A stretch of 64,000 nucleotides of DNA from CAVWSM01 sp963799425 (GTDB lineage: Bacteria > Actinomycetota > Actinomycetes > Jiangellales > Jiangellaceae). This document shows positions 25,274 to 34,386 of the stretch, piece after piece. The stretch spans positions 62,001 through 126,000 of the forward strand of contig CAWCXA010000007.1 in NCBI GenBank assembly GCA_963799425.1. Reading direction: 5' to 3'. Numbering within the stretch: position 1 is the first letter of the stretch; every line of letters begins with the position of its first letter. The notes beneath the pieces were generated by a model, which was not told where the DNA came from, made no database searches, and saw only the letters and a list, made by a program, of their open reading frames with translations. Both the position numbers and the translations under genes were made by a program.

Positions 25274-26107
25274 GTGGATTCCGCTGCCGCGGCAACGTTG
25301 CCGAACCGCACAGCCGCGTTCTTCGATCTCGACAAGACGATCATCGCCAAGTCGAGCACCCTGGCTTTCTCGCGCTCGTTCTACCAGGGCGGGTTGATCA
25401 ACAGGCGTGCCGTCCTGCGCAGCGCGTACGCACAATTCGTCTATCTCGTCGGTGGCGCCGACCACGACCAGATGGAACGGATGCGCGAGTACCTCTCAGG
25501 TCTGGTCACGGGGTGGGACGTCCAGACCGTCAAGGACATCGTCGCCGAGACGTTGCACACCATCGTCGACCCGATCGTCTACGACGAGGCGGTGACACTC
25601 ATCGAGGAGCACCACCTGGCTGGGCGCGATGTCGTGATCGTCAGCTCCTCGGGTGCCGAAGTGGTCGAGCCGATCGCCGAGATGCTTGGCGCCGACCGGG
25701 CCATCGCGACTCGCATGGTCGTCAACGACGAGGGCCGCTTCGACGGCGAGATCGAGTTCTACGCGTACGGGGACCACAAGGCGAAGGCGATCCACGAGCT
25801 GGCCGAGCGGGAGGGGTACGACCTCCGCCGGTGCTACGCCTACTCGGACTCGGCGACGGACCTGCCGATGCTGGAAGCCGTCGGCCATCCGTACGCCGTC
25901 AACCCCGACCGTGCACTGCGCCGCACCGCGGCCGAGCGGGGATGGCCGGTTTTGATGTTCTCCAAGCCAGTCGCGCTCCGGCAACGCGCATCGTTGCGCG
26001 GTGCCCCGAAGCCGGCTATCGCCGCCGCCGCAATCGGCGCGGGCGCAGCAGCTGCCGGCATCGTCTGGTACGCCGCGAAGCGCCGCACCGGTCGCTCGGA
26101 AGCCTGA
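25274..26107 (+). CDS. HAD-IB family phosphatase (SerB-like)
   Basis: A 277-residue haloacid-dehalogenase phosphohydrolase. Motif I FFDLDKTI holds the nucleophile and acid aspartates; motif II is VIVSSSG; motif III lysine in YGDHKAKAI; motif IV is YSDSATDLPML. The cap domain between motifs I and II is the helical HAD-IB type. The protein ends in an alanine/glycine-rich membrane helix followed by AKRRTGR, suggesting anchoring to the inner face of the membrane. It occupies the position of Rv3661. GTG 25274 was preferred to ATG 25262 because TATGCT lies seven bases before it, the leaderless spacing. Physiological substrate unknown; phosphoserine-like or lysophospholipid substrates are possible. 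Confidence 0.88.
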   Translation: MDSAAAATLPNRTAAFFDLDKTIIAKSSTLAFSRSFYQGGLINRRAVLRSAYAQFVYLVGGADHDQMERMREYLSGLVTGWDVQTVKDIVAETLHTIVDPIVYDEAVTLIEEHHLAGRDVVIVSSSGAEVVEPIAEMLGADRAIATRMVVNDEGRFDGEIEFYAYGDHKAKAIHELAEREGYDLRRCYAYSDSATDLPMLEAVGHPYAVNPDRALRRTAAERGWPVLMFSKPVALRQRASLRGAPKPAIAAAAIGAGAAAAGIVWYAAKRRTGRSEA

Positions 26108-26160
26108 CGCAGCAGCGCAACCCGTACCCAAGCCGCGCCGCATCGGGATACCGTCTGATC

Positions 26161-27135
26161 GTGCCCGGCGAGGAGATCCTGGAGCTCGGCCGCAGCAAGC
26201 AGCGCCCAGCGTCGCCGCCGCGGGTGCCCAGCGTCGCCGCCGAGCCGATTCACCTCGACATCCAGGGCCAGGACGAGGAGGAACCTCCACCACCGCCGCG
26301 GCGACGGGTCAAGCTCACCGTAGGCGCCATCGTAGGTGTCGTCAGCGGCTTGCTCGCCGGGGCGGCCGGGTGGAACGCGATCGATGACTGGCGGACAGTG
26401 ACGGCAGCACGGGGAGCGACCGACCTTGTTGCCTTCCTCAGGGATGCGGGTCCGGTGCAGGACCTCGACGCCGTCTCGGCAACATTCACGATCTTCAACT
26501 CTGGCGAGCACCCGGTCACGGTCGAAGGCATCAGCGTGACCGGGTGGGAGCCTCGCAACCCCGACCGAGACATGTCGCGAGACATCGACCCGGGGGAGAG
26601 CGCCCTGGTCCAGACAACGTTCTCCATGGACTGCGAGGCGCCGCGACCTCGGGAGACCGCGACGCATGCGCTGCTCGACGTGCGGACGGCGGATGGGCAA
26701 AGTCACTCCGTCGACCTTCCATTCGCGCAATGGGAGAACCTCGCTGGCGCCCGCGACTGGATCTGCTCACCCTCGATGGGCTACGGGGGCGTGTGGGCAG
26801 ATCTGAGCAGCCCGGAGTGGGGCGAGGGTTCGGTGACCCTCGACATGCACTTGCAATCGGACCGCGAGGTCACAGTCGTGGGCGTTGAATCGACCAACCC
26901 TGCCTTCTCCGTCGAGACAACGGAGCTGCCTCAACCGGTCGAAGGCCCTTCCGGTGGCTCGATCGCATCCGTCTGGAGAGTGGTCGACTGTGTCGCCGCC
27001 CAGAACTTCGAGTTGTCCGGCATGCTCCTTCGGCTGACCCTCGACGATGGCAGGACCCAGGAGATCGATGTCAGCTATGGACCGGGGTTCGCGTCCCTGA
27101 TCCGCCTCACCGAGCGCAGCTGCCCGGCGTCGTAA
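26161..27135 (+). CDS. Unknown single-pass membrane protein with an extracytoplasmic beta-rich region
   Basis: A 324-residue protein that I do not recognise. Residues 1-55 are cytoplasmic, acidic then proline-rich (EEPPPPPRRR); residues about 57-78 (LTVGAIVGVVSGLLAGAAGW) form one membrane helix; the remaining 245 residues are outside and read as two immunoglobulin-like beta modules, e.g. SATFTIFNSGEHPVTVEGISV and SVTLDMHLQSDREVTVVGVES, each with one or two cysteines (DCEAPR, WICSP, VVDCVA, ERSCPAS) that could form disulphides. GTG 26161 lies six bases after TACCGT, so a leaderless start fits. It follows the HAD gene by 53 bases. A reading frame extending much further upstream is only a shadow of the HAD gene. 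Confidence 0.7.
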   Translation: MPGEEILELGRSKQRPASPPRVPSVAAEPIHLDIQGQDEEEPPPPPRRRVKLTVGAIVGVVSGLLAGAAGWNAIDDWRTVTAARGATDLVAFLRDAGPVQDLDAVSATFTIFNSGEHPVTVEGISVTGWEPRNPDRDMSRDIDPGESALVQTTFSMDCEAPRPRETATHALLDVRTADGQSHSVDLPFAQWENLAGARDWICSPSMGYGGVWADLSSPEWGEGSVTLDMHLQSDREVTVVGVESTNPAFSVETTELPQPVEGPSGGSIASVWRVVDCVAAQNFELSGMLLRLTLDDGRTQEIDVSYGPGFASLIRLTERSCPAS

Positions 27136-27374
27136 CCCGTTCGTAACCAATCGTAAAGATCATGGCCAACCCCTTCCGACACGCCGACTCGATGCTTTAG
27201 AAAGCAGGTACGGCCCATAGGACCGCGCACGACAGTCGGGCACCCACGCGGCGACCAGCCCATGTACGGGCAGTTGTTCCGGGTAAGCCGGGGCGACAGA
27301 CAGGTGCACGCTTTGGTAACCCGAGCTGGCGTGCCAGCGGCGCCCCGCAAGGGGCGCCGCACCTTTGTGCCACA
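27136..27374 (+). ncRNA. Candidate structured non-coding RNA or leader with its own terminator
   Basis: No reading frame is supported in these 239 bases. Three CGTAA-type repeats (27131, 27142, 27152) lead to TAAAGAT; then come several possible stems: CCGACT with AGTCGG enclosing TGCTT-TAGA-AAGCA, GCCC-ATGTAC-GGGC, and CGGGT with ACCCG. The stretch ends in a strong GC hairpin (27337-27360) followed by ACCTTTG. The layout promoter - structure - terminator suggests a small RNA of roughly 200 nt, or a leader of the methyltransferase gene that starts 15 bases later. I could match it to no RNA family I know. Confidence 0.35.
27337..27360 (+). terminator. Strong intrinsic-type hairpin
   Basis: GCGGCGCCCC and GGGGCGCCGC pair perfectly (10 bp) around GCAA, a stable GNRA-type tetraloop, followed by ACCTTTG. 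It is 202 bases after the upstream gene's stop and 15 bases before the next start, so it more likely ends a separate short transcript or acts as an attenuator. Confidence 0.7.
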
Positions 27375-28133
27375 GTGAGCGCCGTGGACGAGCTGGCAAA
27401 GCAGCAGCGGGCGGCTGCCTTCGACGCCGCCGACGTGGCCGCGGCCTACGCAGCGCGGCCCGATTACCCCGTCCACGCCCTGTCGTGGCTCGTCGGCGAC
27501 CCGCCACGACGAGTCCTCGACCTGGGTGCCGGCACCGGCAAGCTCACCGCGCAGCTGGTTGCTGCCGGCTACGACGTCGTTGCCGTCGACCCGGCTGCAC
27601 AGATGCTGGCGCAGCTCCGGCTCTTGCTGCCGGAAGTCCCGAGCCATGTCGGCACGGCCGAGACGATCCCCCTTCCCGATGCGAGCGTCGACGCGGTCGT
27701 CGTCGCCCAGGCGTTCCACTGGTTCGAGCCCGATACAGCTCTGCCGGAAATGGCTCGCGTTCTGCGACTGCGCGGCACGCTCGGTCTCATGTGGAACATC
27801 CGCGATGACCGTGATCCGTGGGTCGCCGAGCTCAACACGCTCATCTCGGAGCGAGCACAGCTCGACCGCGAGTCAACCGCGTCGGCGAATGCCCTCGATG
27901 GGTTCCCGGGGTTCGCGGACTTCGAGCACCGGACTTACGAGCACGCGCAACCGATCGACCGGCCGCTGCTGATCGATCTGATCCGCAGCCGCTCGTACGC
28001 CGCCGTCATGCCGGCCGAGCAGCGCAGCCGGCTGCTCAACGAGATCGGCTCATTGTTCGATCGGCACGCGGTCACTGGCCGCCTCGTTCTGCCGTACATC
28101 ACCCACAGCTACCGCGCCCGCAAGGTCGGTTAA
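27375..28133 (+). CDS. Class I SAM-dependent methyltransferase (type 11)
   Basis: A 252-residue small-molecule-type methyltransferase. Motif I is RVLDLGAGTGKLTAQL, the acidic residue ending strand 2 is in VVAVDPAAQML, and the post-I region VDAVVVAQAFHWFEPD is typical of UbiE/Methyltransf_11 proteins with a HWF motif. The N-terminus KQQRAAAFDAADVAAAYAARP fits the same group. GTG 27375 is 15 bases after the hairpin, without a ribosome site. It is convergent with the mannosidase gene, with 29 bases between stops. Substrate not predictable. Confidence 0.87.
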   Translation: MSAVDELAKQQRAAAFDAADVAAAYAARPDYPVHALSWLVGDPPRRVLDLGAGTGKLTAQLVAAGYDVVAVDPAAQMLAQLRLLLPEVPSHVGTAETIPLPDASVDAVVVAQAFHWFEPDTALPEMARVLRLRGTLGLMWNIRDDRDPWVAELNTLISERAQLDRESTASANALDGFPGFADFEHRTYEHAQPIDRPLLIDLIRSRSYAAVMPAEQRSRLLNEIGSLFDRHAVTGRLVLPYITHSYRARKVG

Positions 28134-28162
28134 CCTGCGGGCGCGGCGGCCAACTGCGTAGG

Positions 28163-31100
28163 TCAGCTCGCCTGGTGCTCCATCTTCACGTCGTCGACGA
28201 ACCCACGGAACGACCCCGTGAGATCGCCGGAGTCGAAGGAGAAGACGACCCGGTCGACCTGCTTGTCTGCGGCGACGGCGCCAACGTTGACGATGACGCT
28301 GTTCCACTTGTCGAACGTGAGGACACCGCCCTGCGAACGCGGATGGATCGAGTTGCCATGCTGATCCGCGGCCGCGGTGTCACGAAGGTAGGTGCCGTCG
28401 GTAAACAGCACCTCCACCGCGACATTGCGGCTGGTCGGCGTGACCTGCCCGCCGCCTGAGCTCTGCGGCCAGACCGAGTACGACAACGTCGTCGACGGCT
28501 TGACCCAGATGCCGGCGCCATCGAAAGCGGCGCTGGTCGCGTGCGCGTCCGCGGCCTCGGCCCGCCCCGAGAACAGCAGGGCCGGGGAGCCGCCCGCCTC
28601 AGATGCCGTGCCACGTACGGTCTCCATGCCACCAATCCCGCAGCAGAACTCGGCGACGTCGACCGACTCGAGACGTGCGTTGCCGAACGGCTGGAGCTGG
28701 CCGTCGTCGAACGAGGTCTGCAGGTCGACCCCCGCGCCGTACTGCATCTCCTCAGTTGTCCACGCCTTGACCGTCACCTCGATGGCTTCGGTGTGAGTCG
28801 CCGTGCCCTTGGTGGCCGTGCCGGTCAGAGTCGCCGTCGCGTCCGGCTCGCCGAGCGCGGGTCGCCGCACCAGCTTGCCGGCGTGGGTAATGAGCGCCGG
28901 GTCGGAGCTCGTCCACGTCGCCTGCACACCATGTAGCGAACCGTCCGGGATCAGGAGGTTCTGTGTCACGGCCGTGACGTCGCCGAGGTTGAGGCTGTCG
29001 AAGTACGCCGCCACCGACTCTTCATCGGTCAGAGGTGCCGCCGGCGGAGCGAGCAGCTCGACTTCGGCGAGCGCGCCGCCACCTCCGGTGATCTCGACCC
29101 GGTAATGCGCGTACGACCCGGGATCGTCGATCGTGAATGCACGCGTCTGCTGCCGCCATGCAAACGACTGCCCCGAGCGCTCATCGAGCACTTTCCACCT
29201 CTGACCGTCGCGGGATCCCTTGAGCACCCACGCCGTCGGGTCGGCCCCAGGCGCCGCGCTCGAGGTGAGCGTGTACTGCCGGGCCTTGGCGGAGCGGCCC
29301 GCCGCAAAGCTGAACTGCACCCACGGCGCGGGTCCGGTCGTGATCGACTCGGTCGCCGATGAGTTGTCGAACAGCAAGGTGGGGTTGCCACCGCTCGCCG
29401 TCGCTGCACCCACACCGAGGCCGGTGGCGTCTCCGACCGGCTGCGCGACATCCTTGCCATCGCTCAGAGAGACAGGCAGAGCGTCATTCTTGGTACCCCA
29501 CTTGGTTGGGGACGGTGACATCTCGAAGTCGAGCACCGCTCCCGTTGCGAGCTGGTGGTGCGAGATGTAGGCCTGATCGTGATTCTTGCCGTTGACTCGC
29601 AGCGACTTGACGTACACGTTCTTCGCATTGTTGTTCGGAGCGTTGACGACAATCTTCTTGCCGTTGTCGAGCTGCACCGTCGCCTTGGTGAACAGCGGGG
29701 AGCCGATCACGTAGTTCTCGCTGCCCATCTGCAGCGGGTAGAGACCGAGCGAGTTGAGCAGGTACCACGCCGAGGTCTCACCATTGTCCTCGTCACCGGC
29801 GTAGCCCTGGCCGATCTCGCTGCCGACGTACATCCGCGACAGCACCTCGCGAACCTTCTCCTGTGTCTTCCATGGCTGGCCCGCGTAGGTGTACATGAAC
29901 GGGATGTGGTGGCTGACCTGGTTGCTGAAGCCCCACTGCCCCATCCGTACGTCACGCGCCTCCACCATCTCGTGGATGACGCCGCCGTACGAGCCCGTGA
30001 AGGTCGCCGTCTCCGGTGTGGCGAAGAAGGTGTCGAGCTTGTCGGCCAGCGCGTCACGACCGCCGTAGAGGTTTGCCAGGCCTTGGCCGTCGAACGGCAC
30101 GTGGAACGCGAAGTTCCACCCGTCGGTCTCGGTGTAGTCGTGGTCGTGGCCCCAGACGCGCGGGTCGTACTTATCCGGTGTCGACTTCCAGGTGCCATCG
30201 GCCGCCCGGCCCTGGAAGAACCCAATCGCGGGGTCGAACATGTTGACGTAGCTGAGCGCGCGGTTACGGAAGTAGTCCGCCTCCTCGCCGTAGCGCTCGC
30301 GTTCGGCCCGCGGCAGCGACCGGTCCTCCGACAGCGACTTCGCCATGTTGGCGATGCCGAAGTCGTTGATGTAGCCCTCGAGGGCCCACGACACACCCTC
30401 GGAGACCGTCGACGGTGTCCAGCCCAGGAAGATCGAGTTCTCCAGACCCTTGCGGCCGACGTTGGAGTTGACCGCCGACCCCGGCGGCCGGACGGTGGCG
30501 TTCTTTACCGCCGCGTCGTAGGCCGCCTTGACATCGAAGTTGCGGATGCCCTTCATGTACGCGTCGGCGAATGCCACGTCGGAGCTGGTCCCGGTCATCA
30601 GGTTGGCGTAACCGGGGGACGACCATCGGGAGATCCAGCCTCCGTCCTTGTACTGCTGCACGAAGCCGTCCACCAGCTCACCGGCCATCGTCGGGCTCAG
30701 CAACGAGTAGCCCGCCCACGTGGTGCGGTAGGTGTCCCAGAATCCGTTGTTGACGTAGACCTTGCCGCCGACGATGGGTGCACCTGTTTGCGTAGGTCCG
30801 CTCGGAGGGGTATCGGTCGACGACTGCACGGTGTGCTTCCAGATCGGCGCAGCGTTGGTGCCGGTGTTCTCGTGCCCGGAGTTCGGGTAGAGGAACAGCC
30901 GGTACAGGTTGGAGTACAGAGTCGACAGCTGGTCGTGGCTGGCGCCTTCCACCTTGATGACATCAAGCTTGTCGTCCCAGAGGCGCTGAGCCCGATCCCG
31001 TACGGCCTCGAAGCCGTCGCCCGCTGAAATCTCGAGCTCGAGGTTCTTCTTGGCCTGATCGATGCTGATCAGTGACGTCGCGACGCGCATCGTCACGGCC

Positions 31101-32950
31101 TTGTCGGCGCCACTGGTGTCGAACTTGACATAGCCGGCGACGTTGGGCCGCGGGCCGCCGAGCATCCCACTGCCGACGACGGGCTTGTCGAACGTCGCGT
31201 AGACATACATCCGGGTTGCGCCGTTGGACAGGCCGCTGCGGACATCGGAGAACCCCGTCACAACGCCGTTGGCCTGGTCGATGGTAAGTCCGCCGTCGTT
31301 GGTCACGTTGTCCAACGCGAGGTTGGAAGAGCCGCCGGTGAAGGTGAACCGCAGCATTGCCGCATGGTCGGTCGGCGTCATCTCCGCCTTGATGCCGTTC
31401 TCGAACGTCACGCCGTAGTAGTGCGGCTTGGCGACCTCGTTCTCGTGCCTGAACGGCAAGGCGCGGCCCGCACGGCTGGAGCCCGGAACACCCGTGGCGT
31501 CGGACGGCATGACTTGGAACGTCTGCCGGTCACCCATCCACGGGCTGGTCTCGTGGCTCAGCGCCAGCGCCTGCAAGGTAGGCAGATTGCTTGCGTTGTT
31601 GTTGGCCGCCGCGTACTCGTAGAGCCAGCTCGTCGTGGCACCGTTGGTGACGGGCGTCCAGAAGTTGAACCCGTGCGGCACGGCGGTTGCCGGGATGTTG
31701 TTGCCTCGGGAGAACGCGCCCGACGAATTCGTGCCGCGGTTGGTGATGACGTAGTCGGACAGGTGGCTGTGCGTGGGTTCGTCCTTGCCGGTCTTGATGA
31801 CGACGTCGTCGATCCAGCCCTTGAACTGGCCATGGCCGTCGGGGTTGTCGTAGGCGACGAGGATGCGGTCGATCGTCTTGCCCTTGGCGACCTTCCCAAG
31901 CTCGGATTCCTTGTGGTTCCACTGGTTGGCGTAGAGGCTCTTGGACGCGCCCTGGCTCTGGGGGCTGAGCTCGAAGCCGTGCTGGTCCTTGGCGTGCAGC
32001 TCGCTCAGATAGGTGCCATCTGTGAAGGCGAGGTCAAGGGCCGCATACGTGCTCGCGTAGCCGAGATCGTTGCCGATCATCTGCGGGAAGATTCGGTAGC
32101 TCAGCTCAGACTCGGCGTTCACGCGGACATCGACGTCGAAGACCTTGTTGTACGAGAAGCCGTGGCCCTCTCCGACGTGGCTGCCGGAGTATTCGAAGGC
32201 ACTGAAACCGGTGAATCCCACGTTGGGCTTGATGGTGGGACCGGCCGCCGGACCCGACCCGATGTGGCTGCGCATGTCGGTGACCGGTGGCGGGGTCGTG
32301 TCTCCGTTGGACAGCTGCAGCTCGGCCAGCTGGATGAGTCCACCGCTGTGATTTGCCGTGATGTCGAGCCGGTAGTAGAGGTACGCGGTGGTGTTGCTGA
32401 ACTGGTAGTCATTCGTCGTGAAGCGGTCCGCGAAGTCCTGCGCGATCTGCTGGTCGACATCAACCCATGTGATGCCGTCCTGCGAACCTTGCAGCTTCCA
32501 GTCCTTGGGGTCGCGCTCGGGCGCATCGTTGGCTGATGTAAGCGCGTAACGGACGACCGCGATCGGCTCGCTTAGCTGTACCTGGGCCCAGCCGGTAGCG
32601 CTGAAGGCGAGCCACTTGGAGTTGGCGTCGCCGTCCACGAGCTGGGCCACTCCCTCGTTCGGCAGGTTCTCCGCGCTGGCGGTGACGGCGACGACCTTGT
32701 CCATGACGCTGCCGGGGATGCCGCTGGTGGGCTGACCAGTCACACCGCCGGTCTTCTTCTCGCCATCGACCTCCTCCACGGCGTCCGACCAGGTGGGCTG
32801 TGGGTCGGCAGCCTCGAAAGATGAGGCGAAGTCGGTCGTCACCGTTCCATTGGCCTGGCTCGCGGTGGCGCTCGCCACGGGAGCGGCCAGCAGGCCGGTG
32901 GCAACTACGGTGGCGGCTAGCGCGGGTACGAATCTCGTTCGGCGTTGCAT
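28163..32950 (-). CDS. Secreted multidomain GH92 alpha-mannosidase
   Basis: A 1595-residue exported enzyme. Residues 1-31 are a Sec signal peptide ending in ASA; about 85-217 is an F5/8-type C (discoidin) carbohydrate-binding module; about 240-395 a beta-sandwich; about 400-1165 the GH92 core with GYAGDEDNGETSAWY (general acid region near 1050) and the HEMVEARDVRMGQWGFSNQVSHHI stretch (quoted in part); about 1190-1320 a second discoidin module; about 1340-1420 a bacterial Ig-like module; and 1425-1595 a second copy of the beta-sandwich. GH92 enzymes are calcium-dependent exo-alpha-mannosidases acting on mannans and N-glycans. ATG 32950 has AAGGAGG eight bases upstream, with a LacI-type operator just before it. 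No sortase signal, so probably released. Confidence 0.95.
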   Translation of the reverse strand: MQRRTRFVPALAATVVATGLLAAPVASATASQANGTVTTDFASSFEAADPQPTWSDAVEEVDGEKKTGGVTGQPTSGIPGSVMDKVVAVTASAENLPNEGVAQLVDGDANSKWLAFSATGWAQVQLSEPIAVVRYALTSANDAPERDPKDWKLQGSQDGITWVDVDQQIAQDFADRFTTNDYQFSNTTAYLYYRLDITANHSGGLIQLAELQLSNGDTTPPPVTDMRSHIGSGPAAGPTIKPNVGFTGFSAFEYSGSHVGEGHGFSYNKVFDVDVRVNAESELSYRIFPQMIGNDLGYASTYAALDLAFTDGTYLSELHAKDQHGFELSPQSQGASKSLYANQWNHKESELGKVAKGKTIDRILVAYDNPDGHGQFKGWIDDVVIKTGKDEPTHSHLSDYVITNRGTNSSGAFSRGNNIPATAVPHGFNFWTPVTNGATTSWLYEYAAANNNASNLPTLQALALSHETSPWMGDRQTFQVMPSDATGVPGSSRAGRALPFRHENEVAKPHYYGVTFENGIKAEMTPTDHAAMLRFTFTGGSSNLALDNVTNDGGLTIDQANGVVTGFSDVRSGLSNGATRMYVYATFDKPVVGSGMLGGPRPNVAGYVKFDTSGADKAVTMRVATSLISIDQAKKNLELEISAGDGFEAVRDRAQRLWDDKLDVIKVEGASHDQLSTLYSNLYRLFLYPNSGHENTGTNAAPIWKHTVQSSTDTPPSGPTQTGAPIVGGKVYVNNGFWDTYRTTWAGYSLLSPTMAGELVDGFVQQYKDGGWISRWSSPGYANLMTGTSSDVAFADAYMKGIRNFDVKAAYDAAVKNATVRPPGSAVNSNVGRKGLENSIFLGWTPSTVSEGVSWALEGYINDFGIANMAKSLSEDRSLPRAERERYGEEADYFRNRALSYVNMFDPAIGFFQGRAADGTWKSTPDKYDPRVWGHDHDYTETDGWNFAFHVPFDGQGLANLYGGRDALADKLDTFFATPETATFTGSYGGVIHEMVEARDVRMGQWGFSNQVSHHIPFMYTYAGQPWKTQEKVREVLSRMYVGSEIGQGYAGDEDNGETSAWYLLNSLGLYPLQMGSENYVIGSPLFTKATVQLDNGKKIVVNAPNNNAKNVYVKSLRVNGKNHDQAYISHHQLATGAVLDFEMSPSPTKWGTKNDALPVSLSDGKDVAQPVGDATGLGVGAATASGGNPTLLFDNSSATESITTGPAPWVQFSFAAGRSAKARQYTLTSSAAPGADPTAWVLKGSRDGQRWKVLDERSGQSFAWRQQTRAFTIDDPGSYAHYRVEITGGGGALAEVELLAPPAAPLTDEESVAAYFDSLNLGDVTAVTQNLLIPDGSLHGVQATWTSSDPALITHAGKLVRRPALGEPDATATLTGTATKGTATHTEAIEVTVKAWTTEEMQYGAGVDLQTSFDDGQLQPFGNARLESVDVAEFCCGIGGMETVRGTASEAGGSPALLFSGRAEAADAHATSAAFDGAGIWVKPSTTLSYSVWPQSSGGGQVTPTSRNVAVEVLFTDGTYLRDTAAADQHGNSIHPRSQGGVLTFDKWNSVIVNVGAVAADKQVDRVVFSFDSGDLTGSFRGFVDDVKMEHQAS

Positions 32951-32966
32951 CGCGGAGTCCTCCTTG

Positions 32967-32980
32967 TGACAGCGTTGTCA
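32967..32980. promoter_or_regulatory. LacI-type operator before the GH92 gene
   Basis: TGACAGCGTTGTCA is a 14-bp palindrome with one mismatch and the central CG usual for LacI-family sites. It ends 17 bases before the mannosidase start, right upstream of its ribosome site, and matches the perfect palindrome in front of the repressor gene. Confidence 0.75.
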
Positions 32981-33027
32981 TCGCGCCGAGAACGTTGCTC
33001 TTCACGTACTCCTGTGGGCCTTATTGG

Positions 33028-34374
33028 TCAAGGACTCTCCCACATGGTCGATCCCAATCTTGTCGCGACAGCGTTGTCATGGGGCCTAAAGACACCGCTG
33101 CTGCCTGCGAAACCGGACCGGGCAGCGTCCACGTGCTGCCGGCCGGCGAGCCAATCGTTTGGCAGGCTCAATGCCGCCACCGGGGCCAGTGGCAGCTGCG
33201 GGATGAGAGTGGCTTGGTAGGCGTGGTAGGCGTCGGGCTTGCCCGGCCACACCGTGGCTGACGGGACGTTGTGCGGGTCGAGCTCGTGGTGCCAGCTGCC
33301 GCGTTTTCGGTCCAGGAACGAATCGGCGGCATAGTCCCACCAGGTGCGGTACCACTGCTCGTACGACTGGTCGCCGGTCCGGATGAACAGCGCGGCAGCA
33401 GCCGAGATCGCCTCGGCGAGCACCCAGTGCATCCGTGTCCGCACGACGGGACGGTCGTCAAAGTCGAGCGTGTAGACGAACCCCGGCTCACCGTCGATGC
33501 GCCAGCCACGCTGCACCGCCGCGGCGAAGAGCGATCGCGCGTCGTCGAGAAGCCAGCCCGGCGCTGCCGGAAGCGACGCCTCGACGTGCAGCAGCAGCCG
33601 CGCCCACTCAAGCCAATGACCAACGGTGGTGCCGTAGGGGCGGAACGGATCCGCCGGGGCATCCAGGTTGTAGTCGAGCACCGGCTCCCACTCGGCGTTG
33701 AAGTGCTCCGGCAGCCGCCAACCGTGTCCCGCAGCGACACCATGGACGAGGTGCTCCACCATCCGACACGCCCGGTCTTGCCAGCGCGCGTCCCCGGTGA
33801 CGTCGCCCGCTGCGAGGAACGCCTCGACAAGATGCATGCTGCTGTTGGCGCCTCGGTAGGGCTCAGCAACAGTCCAGTCTCGGTTGTACGAGTCCACGGA
33901 GCGGCCGGCCAGGTCGTCCCAGAAGTGCCGCTCCACGATGTCCAGTGCATCGGCAAGCAGGTGCCGTGCGCCTGGCCGCTCTGCCACCACCGCGCTGCTC
34001 GCGGCTAGAACCACGAACGCGTGCGGGTAGGCGCCCTTGTCGGCGCCGTCCACCGATCCGTCGGGACGCACGCTGGCATACCAGCCGCCGTGCTCGCGGT
34101 CGCGCAACTGGTCATTGAGCGCGCGGACCCCGTGGTCCACGAGCGGTGCGTACCCCGGCTGGCCACGCAGATGCCCTAGCGCAAACACATGCACCATGCG
34201 AGCGGTGATCCACGTCTCGATCGGACGGTCCAGCTGTGGGCGTCCGGCGTCGTCCAGCCATGCGAAGCCGAACGATGGGTGCCGGGAGGCTCGGGCAAAC
34301 TCGAGGATGCCGTTGCCATGCTCGTCGAGCCAGGACAAGTGCGAGGGCGTTTTCAGCCACGAGGTCAGAGCCAT
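33028..34374 (-). CDS. AGE-family sugar epimerase/isomerase, probable mannose isomerase
   Basis: A 448-residue (alpha/alpha)6-barrel protein of the N-acylglucosamine 2-epimerase family. Family landmarks are RPIETWITARMVHVFALG, HGGWYASVRPDG, YPHAFVVLAASS, the catalytic histidines in NSSMHLVEAFLAAGD and RMHWVLAEAISAAAAL, and WHHELD near the C-terminus. In a mannosidase operon the likely reaction is mannose to fructose (ManI/YihS-type) rather than N-acyl sugar epimerisation. ATG 34374 has GAGGG six bases upstream, and the gene follows the second permease by 12 bases. The last 17 codons contain a copy of the LacI operator (33066-33079). Confidence 0.88.
   Translation of the reverse strand: MALTSWLKTPSHLSWLDEHGNGILEFARASRHPSFGFAWLDDAGRPQLDRPIETWITARMVHVFALGHLRGQPGYAPLVDHGVRALNDQLRDREHGGWYASVRPDGSVDGADKGAYPHAFVVLAASSAVVAERPGARHLLADALDIVERHFWDDLAGRSVDSYNRDWTVAEPYRGANSSMHLVEAFLAAGDVTGDARWQDRACRMVEHLVHGVAAGHGWRLPEHFNAEWEPVLDYNLDAPADPFRPYGTTVGHWLEWARLLLHVEASLPAAPGWLLDDARSLFAAAVQRGWRIDGEPGFVYTLDFDDRPVVRTRMHWVLAEAISAAAALFIRTGDQSYEQWYRTWWDYAADSFLDRKRGSWHHELDPHNVPSATVWPGKPDAYHAYQATLIPQLPLAPVAALSLPNDWLAGRQHVDAARSGFAGSSGVFRPHDNAVATRLGSTMWESP
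33066..33079. promoter_or_regulatory. Intragenic LacI-type operator at the 3' end of the AGE gene
   Basis: CGACAGCGTTGTCA differs from the GH92-proximal operator in one outer base. It lies inside the coding end of the AGE gene, with its centre 99 bp from that of the operator at 32967-32980, close to a whole number of helical turns, which would permit a repression loop. Confidence 0.6.
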
Positions 34375-34386
34375 CAGCTGCCCTCG

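Noticed and set aside
25174..26160. N-terminal extension of the unknown membrane protein through the HAD gene
   Set aside because: The extension lies in another frame of the HAD gene and is arginine-rich; the GTG at 26161 has its own leaderless signal.
27136..27374. c-di-AMP (ydaO) riboswitch
   Set aside because: The conserved core segments of that class are not found on either strand, and the next gene is not a cell-wall hydrolase or potassium transporter.
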